From Rhizobium sp. SL86 (GTDB lineage: Bacteria; Pseudomonadota; Alphaproteobacteria; Rhizobiales; Rhizobiaceae), in contig NZ_JAPPRJ010000009.1 of NCBI RefSeq assembly GCF_026672545.1, forward strand, positions 62,001 through 126,000: DNA of 64,000 nucleotides, read 5' to 3'. Position numbers and translations under genes: made by a program. Shown here piece after piece: positions 57,275-64,000 of this stretch. The notes below the pieces were generated by a model, which saw only the letters and a program-made list of their open reading frames with translations, ran no database searches and was not told the origin of the DNA. Numbering within the stretch: the stretch's first letter is position 1; the number at the start of each line of letters is the position of its first letter.

Positions 57275-59128
57275 TCAGTCGATCGTTTCCGGGATGAAAC
57301 CGCCGGTCTGGCGCCGCCACAGGCGGGCATAAAGTCCGTCGCCTTGGGTAAGGTCGCCGGGAGCACCTTCCTCGATGATCCGCCCCTTGTCCAGCACGAC
57401 GATCCGGTCCATCCGGGCGATGGTGGAGAGCCGGTGGGCAATCGCAACCACCGTCTTGCCCTGCATGATTCGGTCGAGCTGCTGCTGGATGGCGGCCTCC
57501 GCTTCGCTGTCGAGGGCAGAGGTTGCCTCGTCCAGCACCAGGATCGGCGCATCCTTCAACAGGACGCGGGCAATGGCGACGCGCTGACGCTGGCCACCGG
57601 AAAGCTTGATGCCGCGGTCGCCGACAAAGGCCTCATAACCCGCTCGGCCCTCCTTGTCGCTCAGATCGGCGATGAAGGCATCCGCCTGTGCGGCGCGGGC
57701 GGCGGCCTCGATCTCGGCCTCAGTGGCGTTGGCGCGCCCGTAGCGGATATTGTCGGCGACGGAGCGGTGGAGCAACGCGACATCCTGGGCAATGACGCCG
57801 ATATTCCGGCGCAGGCTTGCCTGCGTGACGTCGCGAATGTCCTGGCCATCCACAAGGATGGCACCCGAATCGATCTCGTAGAAACGCAGCAGCAGGTTGA
57901 CGAGCGTCGTCTTGCCCGCGCCGGAAAGGCCGACAAGCCCAACCTTCTCGCCCGGCCGGATCGTCAGCGAGACATCGTCGATGACCGACCGCCCGCTCGT
58001 ATAGGCATAACGGACATGGTCGAAGCGGATCTCGCCGCGCGTGACGCACAGGTCCTGAGCGCCCGGCCGGTCGACGATGGTCGGCGGCGTCGTCATCACC
58101 GGCATGGCGTCCCTGATCGTGCCGAGCGTCTTGAACAGTTGCTGGCCCATCTGGATGAAGTTGAAGGATCCCGCCGAAAGCCGTTGCAGGATGTAGACGG
58201 CGGCGACGAAATCGCCGACGGTCAGGAATTTGTCATAGAGGCCCCAGAAGCCGATGCCGAGCATCGAGAGCCAGAGCGCCATGTTGGCGGTGATGATCAC
58301 CAGTTCCGACGTTCGATAGGCACGCTGCTCGTGATGCATGGTGGAAACGGCCTTCTCCATGGTCCGGCCAAGCGCGCCCGCCTCGCTGTCTTCGGCGGCA
58401 AACTGTTTCACCATCTGGATATTGCCGTAGACATCGGTCATGGCGCCGGAGACGAGACTGTTCTGTTTTGCCGAGCGGCTGCCGCGGGCGGAAAATTCCG
58501 GCACCACCTTAACCGTATAGAGGACGCTTGCTGCCACCCAGACGGCGACCGGCAGGGCAAGGTGCCAGGACATGCTGAGCAAGAGAGCGATCGAGCCGAC
58601 GATCTGCAGCAGAAAGCGCGGCGCCGTCTGGAAGGCGATCAGGATCTGCTGCTGAACCGCATTGGCAACCTGGTTCAGGCGCGAAGCCACCTGGCCGGCG
58701 AAGAGGTCGTGAAAGAAGGCAAGATCCTGCCGTTCCACCGCCTTGTGCCCCTGCCACTGGATGGCGATCGGCAAGCTGATGCCAATGGTGTGGGAGTTCA
58801 GGATATTGGTGATGTAGAAGGCAATCGGCAGAACCGGGAAGATCAGGAAGGCGAGACCTGCCAGAAGCCAGAAACGCTGGTCGACGAACGCCTCGACGCC
58901 CTGCGATGTCACGCCATCGACGATCACCGAAAGACCCCAGATGATCGACAGGTTGATGGCCTCGACCATCATCGAGGTGAGCGCCATTGCGATGATCGCG
59001 CCGCGAAACATCCGGATGAAATGAAAGAGAACCGAAAGCGGGCCCCGGCTTGGCATCGGACGATAGGGAATCTCCAGCGGCCGGATCATCCGTTCGAAGG
59101 GGCGGTAGATGCTGTCGGAAATCGTCAT
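57275..59128 (-). CDS. ABC transporter half-molecule, permease fused to ATPase
   Basis: This 617-residue exporter-type protein has an N-terminal membrane domain of six helices (about 40-330) and a C-terminal nucleotide-binding domain: Walker A GLSGAGKTT at 400-408, signature LSGGQ at 509-513, Walker B ILVLDEATSALD from 529, and the H-loop AHRLST. It would work as a homodimer. It precedes the siderophore receptor on the same strand (126-base gap), so export of a siderophore or uptake of one by an Irp6/YbtPQ-like importer of the same architecture are both possible. The substrate is not known. Confidence 0.93.
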   Translation of the reverse strand: MTISDSIYRPFERMIRPLEIPYRPMPSRGPLSVLFHFIRMFRGAIIAMALTSMMVEAINLSIIWGLSVIVDGVTSQGVEAFVDQRFWLLAGLAFLIFPVLPIAFYITNILNSHTIGISLPIAIQWQGHKAVERQDLAFFHDLFAGQVASRLNQVANAVQQQILIAFQTAPRFLLQIVGSIALLLSMSWHLALPVAVWVAASVLYTVKVVPEFSARGSRSAKQNSLVSGAMTDVYGNIQMVKQFAAEDSEAGALGRTMEKAVSTMHHEQRAYRTSELVIITANMALWLSMLGIGFWGLYDKFLTVGDFVAAVYILQRLSAGSFNFIQMGQQLFKTLGTIRDAMPVMTTPPTIVDRPGAQDLCVTRGEIRFDHVRYAYTSGRSVIDDVSLTIRPGEKVGLVGLSGAGKTTLVNLLLRFYEIDSGAILVDGQDIRDVTQASLRRNIGVIAQDVALLHRSVADNIRYGRANATEAEIEAAARAAQADAFIADLSDKEGRAGYEAFVGDRGIKLSGGQRQRVAIARVLLKDAPILVLDEATSALDSEAEAAIQQQLDRIMQGKTVVAIAHRLSTIARMDRIVVLDKGRIIEEGAPGDLTQGDGLYARLWRRQTGGFIPETID

Positions 59129-59324
59129 GGGCTATTTGTCGGGAAGCGTTTGCAGAAAGGGATCGTCTGGAAAAGGCAGGAACATCGGACGCAACACGCA
59201 ATCGAACGTCAGTGGAGCATCTTCCATGGCCGCGCGCCATCAAAAATTGAGCATGTGTCCGGTTCGACGGTGACGGAAATTGCGAGGCGGAGAGGGGCTT
59301 TCCCGGTCAAGCCATTGGTCGCCA

Positions 59325-59353
59325 ACGAAAATGGCCGCCCGGAAGGGGCGGCC
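59325..59353 (-). terminator. Terminator after the small periplasmic protein gene
   Basis: On the - strand, GGCCGCCC (59346-59353) pairs with GGGCGGCC (59333-59340) around a 5-base loop, followed by ATTTTCG. It lies 25 bases beyond the stop of the gene at 59379-59957 and separates it from the ABC gene. Confidence 0.75.
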
Positions 59354-59378
59354 GGCAGGGGATGCGGAAAACTGCCGC

Positions 59379-59957
59379 TCAGAGCGCGTCGAGATTGACG
59401 CCGATGGTGATAGCACCGATCGGGGCGCCAGTCTCGTCGCTGATCGTCATGGACGCCTGCGACTGGAGCGCCTGGGTCGATTCGTCCTTTTCGGCACCAT
59501 CGACGAACAGCGCATCCTTGCCTGCCCCGAAGCTCTTCTTGAACTTGGCTTCGTCACCCTGCCAATAGTCGGAGGTGACATCGCTCTGCCCGACGTTCAG
59601 GCCCTTGTTGTCCATGACGAAGACCTCGGAAATGGCACCGGCAGAGGCCGCCTGCTTCTCTTTCAGGAAGGCCGAGACGGCATTGCCAAGTGTTTCGGTG
59701 ATCAGGGGCTTGTCGGCCCCGTCGACCTCGGCCCGCCACTTCTTGTCGAGGGCGATGATCTCGGCCTCGCCGAGTGCGGCATGTTTGCTGTTCTGCGCCT
59801 TGATGGCGTTGACGATCACCGGATCGTTGACCCAGGATGCGACGTTGGTCTTCACATAGTCCGTCACCGGCGCCACATGCGCCTCCTCGGCAAAGCTCAC
59901 CTGATGGGACAGGGCAAGTATGGCGGCTGCGGTGAAGCAGTTACGCAGATATTTCAT
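59379..59957 (-). CDS. Small periplasmic protein, sensor-domain-like
   Basis: This 192-residue protein has a Sec signal peptide (MKYLRNCFTAAAILALSHQV, cleavage near FAEEAHVA). The mature part resembles a free-standing PDC/Cache-type sensor: a long helix, then AISEVFVMDNKGLNVGQSDV, YWQGDEAKFKKSF, and a closing strand GAPIGAITIGVNLDAL. It has no membrane anchor besides the signal peptide. It lies 98 bases downstream of chemoreceptor 2 on the same strand, so it may supply a ligand-binding function for it; this is inference. Confidence 0.75.
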   Translation of the reverse strand: MKYLRNCFTAAAILALSHQVSFAEEAHVAPVTDYVKTNVASWVNDPVIVNAIKAQNSKHAALGEAEIIALDKKWRAEVDGADKPLITETLGNAVSAFLKEKQAASAGAISEVFVMDNKGLNVGQSDVTSDYWQGDEAKFKKSFGAGKDALFVDGAEKDESTQALQSQASMTISDETGAPIGAITIGVNLDAL

Positions 59958-60055
59958 GGGGTGTTCCTCTCAAGAATAAGGGCGCGTTTTCGGGACCATT
60001 TTGCCAAACCCGCCGCGCCGGTCCCCCCGCGCAGGCATCGACATGCAAGGCATGG

Positions 60056-62278
<2,223 letters not shown>

Positions 62279-62776
62279 TCAGCCCTTGTGTCCCTTGGCA
62301 ATCGGTTCCTGATAGGTGAACCCCATGTCCCAGGGGAAATAGATCCAGGTGTCCTGCGAGACTTCGGTGATGAAGGTATCGATGGTCGGCACGCCCTTCG
62401 GTTTGGCGTAGACGCAGGCGAAATGCGCCTTCGGCATCAGCGTGCGGACTTCGGACGCGGTCTTGCCGGTATCGGTCAGGTCGTCGATGACGAGCACGCC
62501 GTCGCCCTCGTTGGCGGTCAGTTCCGGCGCAATGCCCTTCAGAAGGTGGAATTCACCCTGGTTGACATAGTCGTGGTAGGAGGCGACGCAGACCGTGTCG
62601 ATCAGGCGGATGTTGAGTTCGCGCGAGATGATCGCCGCCGGAACCAGTCCGCCGCGGGTGATACAGACGATGGCGCGGAAATCCCGGCCAAGGCCGGCAA
62701 GACGCCAGGCCAGCGCCCGGGCATCACGGTGGAACTGATCCCAGGAAACGGGAAAGGCTTTATCGGGTAGAGACAT
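62279..62776 (-). CDS. gpt: Xanthine-guanine phosphoribosyltransferase
   Basis: This purine salvage enzyme makes XMP/GMP from xanthine/guanine and PRPP. It has 165 residues starting [20 protein letters not shown] at 62776 with GGAG upstream; a longer frame adds unconserved residues. The PRPP-binding motif [13 protein letters not shown] and the early [17 protein letters not shown] loop are present. It stands alone, behind the USP gene on the same strand. Confidence 0.95.
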   Translation of the reverse strand: MSLPDKAFPVSWDQFHRDARALAWRLAGLGRDFRAIVCITRGGLVPAAIISRELNIRLIDTVCVASYHDYVNQGEFHLLKGIAPELTANEGDGVLVIDDLTDTGKTASEVRTLMPKAHFACVYAKPKGVPTIDTFITEVSQDTWIYFPWDMGFTYQEPIAKGHKG

Positions 62777-62925
62777 GCGTGGGCTCCAGACGGCGCGGAA
62801 ACGAAAAAAAAAGGGCGCGCCGAGGATGCGGAGCAGCCCGCGGGCCACGCGTGTTCCACGCGAGGTCCGTTGGCCGTTGCTATTAGCGGCAAGTCATCGG
62901 ATTAGGCAAGCGGCACGGTGAATGT

Positions 62926-63768
62926 TCACCGCGATAGCAGTGTCACCGCCGTCATGCTTTCAAGAACGCTGCGGGTCACGCCGCCAAACAGCATCTCCCA
63001 CCAGCGGGAATTGCCATAACCGCCCATGACGAGAAGATCGACACCTTCCTCGGTCAGACGGTTCTCGATCGCGGCAGCCGTCGGGATCTGGCAGTTCTCT
63101 TCGGTGCGCAGGTTGACGTGGATGCCATGACGGGAGAGAGCTGCGGCCAGATCGGTGCCGGCAAGCTCCGGCGCCTGGCGCGGCATGCCCGGCGGATCGA
63201 CGGAAAAGATCTCGACGCTCTCGACGGACTTCAGGAACGGAAGTGCGTCGAAGGCGGCGCGCGTCGCCTCCTTCGATCCGTTCCAGGCGATCAGCGCGCG
63301 GCGGATCGGCTGCGCCTCCATCATCACATGCGGCACGAGAAGCAGCGGACGACCGCTTTCGAACAACAGCGTCTCCAGGCTGGCGCTGTTATCGGCTCCG
63401 GTGCGCTCGTCGGTCTGGTAGGCGATGATCAGGTCGCTTGCTCTGACGCATTCCAGCACGCTGTCGGAACCGTAACCGGCGGATGAGACGTAACGTCGGA
63501 ATTCATAAGAGAGCCCTTCCGGCTCCATCCGGGTCCGAAAAATGTCTTCGATGCGCGTGCTCTCGGCCTGCGCTGCCTTCTGCAGGGCTTCGACCGCCGT
63601 CGGATCGGGGATCTCCATCGGCGCAATCAGCGGGATGGTGGCCAGCGTCTCCGCATGCAGACCGACGACATGCGCCGAAAACTGGCGCCCGAGCGCCGCC
63701 GCAAAATCGCTGATCGGCCTCGCATTGTGTTCGCTGTCCAGAATGGCGACGATCGTCCTGTAGCCCAT
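62926..63768 (-). CDS. Universal stress protein, tandem UspA domains
   Basis: This 280-residue cytoplasmic protein has two UspA folds: residues 1-145 (MGYRTIVAILDSEHNARP) and 150-280. The second domain keeps an ATP-binding-like tail VDLLVMGGYGNSRWWEMLFG followed by GVTRSVLESM, the G2xG9G(S/T) pattern. GGAG is 8 bases before the ATG at 63768, whereas the upstream in-frame GTG overlaps it. The physiological signal is unknown. Confidence 0.92.
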   Translation of the reverse strand: MGYRTIVAILDSEHNARPISDFAAALGRQFSAHVVGLHAETLATIPLIAPMEIPDPTAVEALQKAAQAESTRIEDIFRTRMEPEGLSYEFRRYVSSAGYGSDSVLECVRASDLIIAYQTDERTGADNSASLETLLFESGRPLLLVPHVMMEAQPIRRALIAWNGSKEATRAAFDALPFLKSVESVEIFSVDPPGMPRQAPELAGTDLAAALSRHGIHVNLRTEENCQIPTAAAIENRLTEEGVDLLVMGGYGNSRWWEMLFGGVTRSVLESMTAVTLLSR

Positions 63769-63889
63769 GGCGGTCACTCCTCAGTGCATGCCGGAAGATG
63801 ATGATGCATCATCTCCTTCAAGACATGGGAGGTCTTTGAGATGGGTCAAGACACAAGGCGAGCCTCAGATTTTCGCTCGGCGCCCGTCA

Positions 63890-64000
63890 TCAGGCCTCCG
63901 GCCCGGGATTGCTTGCTGCCGCCTTGGCGGCGGTGATCTCGGCGATCATCGCAAGAATGGCATCCGTCGCCGCCTCGAGGGCGACCTGTTCGCGGGCGCG
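63890..64000 (-). CDS. 3' end of an unidentified gene
   Basis: The last 36 codons of a - strand frame end at TGA 63890-63892 and run off the window edge. The visible residues include REQVALEAATDAILAMIAEI and an alanine-rich, proline-containing tail ending NPGPEA. Codon use fits the host. Too little is present to name a family. Confidence 0.5.
   Translation of the reverse strand, partial: RAREQVALEAATDAILAMIAEITAAKAAASNPGPEA

Overview
The window reads as a chromosomal segment of an alphaproteobacterium of the family Rhizobiaceae (Rhizobium/Agrobacterium clade). The evidence is GC-rich codon use, the ribosomal gene order with adk between secY and rpsM and without rpsD or rpmJ, a B12-dependent NrdJ ribonucleotide reductase, a short second FtsZ, a candidate RirA-type iron box, and alphaproteobacterial palindromic repeats. 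No species call is made.

Positions 1-32440 hold one almost unbroken block of translation and transcription genes on the + strand: secE (3' end), nusG, rplK, rplA, rplJ, rplL, rpoB, rpoC, then (after one convergent small gene) rpsL, rpsG, fusA, tuf, the S10 genes (rpsJ to rpsQ), the spc genes (rplN to secY, with adk) and the alpha genes (rpsM, rpsK, rpoA, rplQ). Perfect hairpins lie at the boundaries: the rplA-rplJ leader, rplL-rpoB, rpoB-rpoC, tuf-rpsJ, rpsQ-rplN and rplO-secY. Strong intrinsic terminators close rpoC and rplQ. The outstanding anomaly is rpoA: an exact 10-bp tandem duplication at 31001-31020 breaks its reading frame, and removing one copy restores a normal 336-residue alpha subunit.

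Positions 32440-48500 are mixed accessory and household genes: an XRE regulator divergent from a small membrane protein and a DUF1330 protein, a YCII-domain protein, the periplasmic methionine sulfoxide reductase pair msrQ/msrP, ilvD, an endonuclease/exonuclease/phosphatase-family protein, two small exported proteins, a Do-type protease translationally coupled to rarA, a DUF1883 protein, a c-type cytochrome, a small outer-membrane beta-barrel, and FtsZ2. A small mosaic follows at 46.8-48.4 kb with REP-like palindromes, a decayed antitoxin-like HTH fragment, an orphan ORF and a GIY-YIG protein.

Positions 48500-64000 hold nrdJ with candidate NrdR boxes upstream, a chemoreceptor, a TonB-dependent siderophore receptor behind a RirA-like box, an ABC half-transporter, a second chemoreceptor followed by a small periplasmic protein, gpt, a two-domain universal stress protein, and the 3' end of an unidentified gene. 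No prophage, insertion sequence, CRISPR array, tRNA or rRNA gene was recognised. I did not find a clearly new multi-gene system. The points most worth checking are the rpoA lesion, the nrdJ/mcp regulatory region, two intrinsic terminators with no gene in front of them, and the chemoreceptor plus periplasmic-protein pair.
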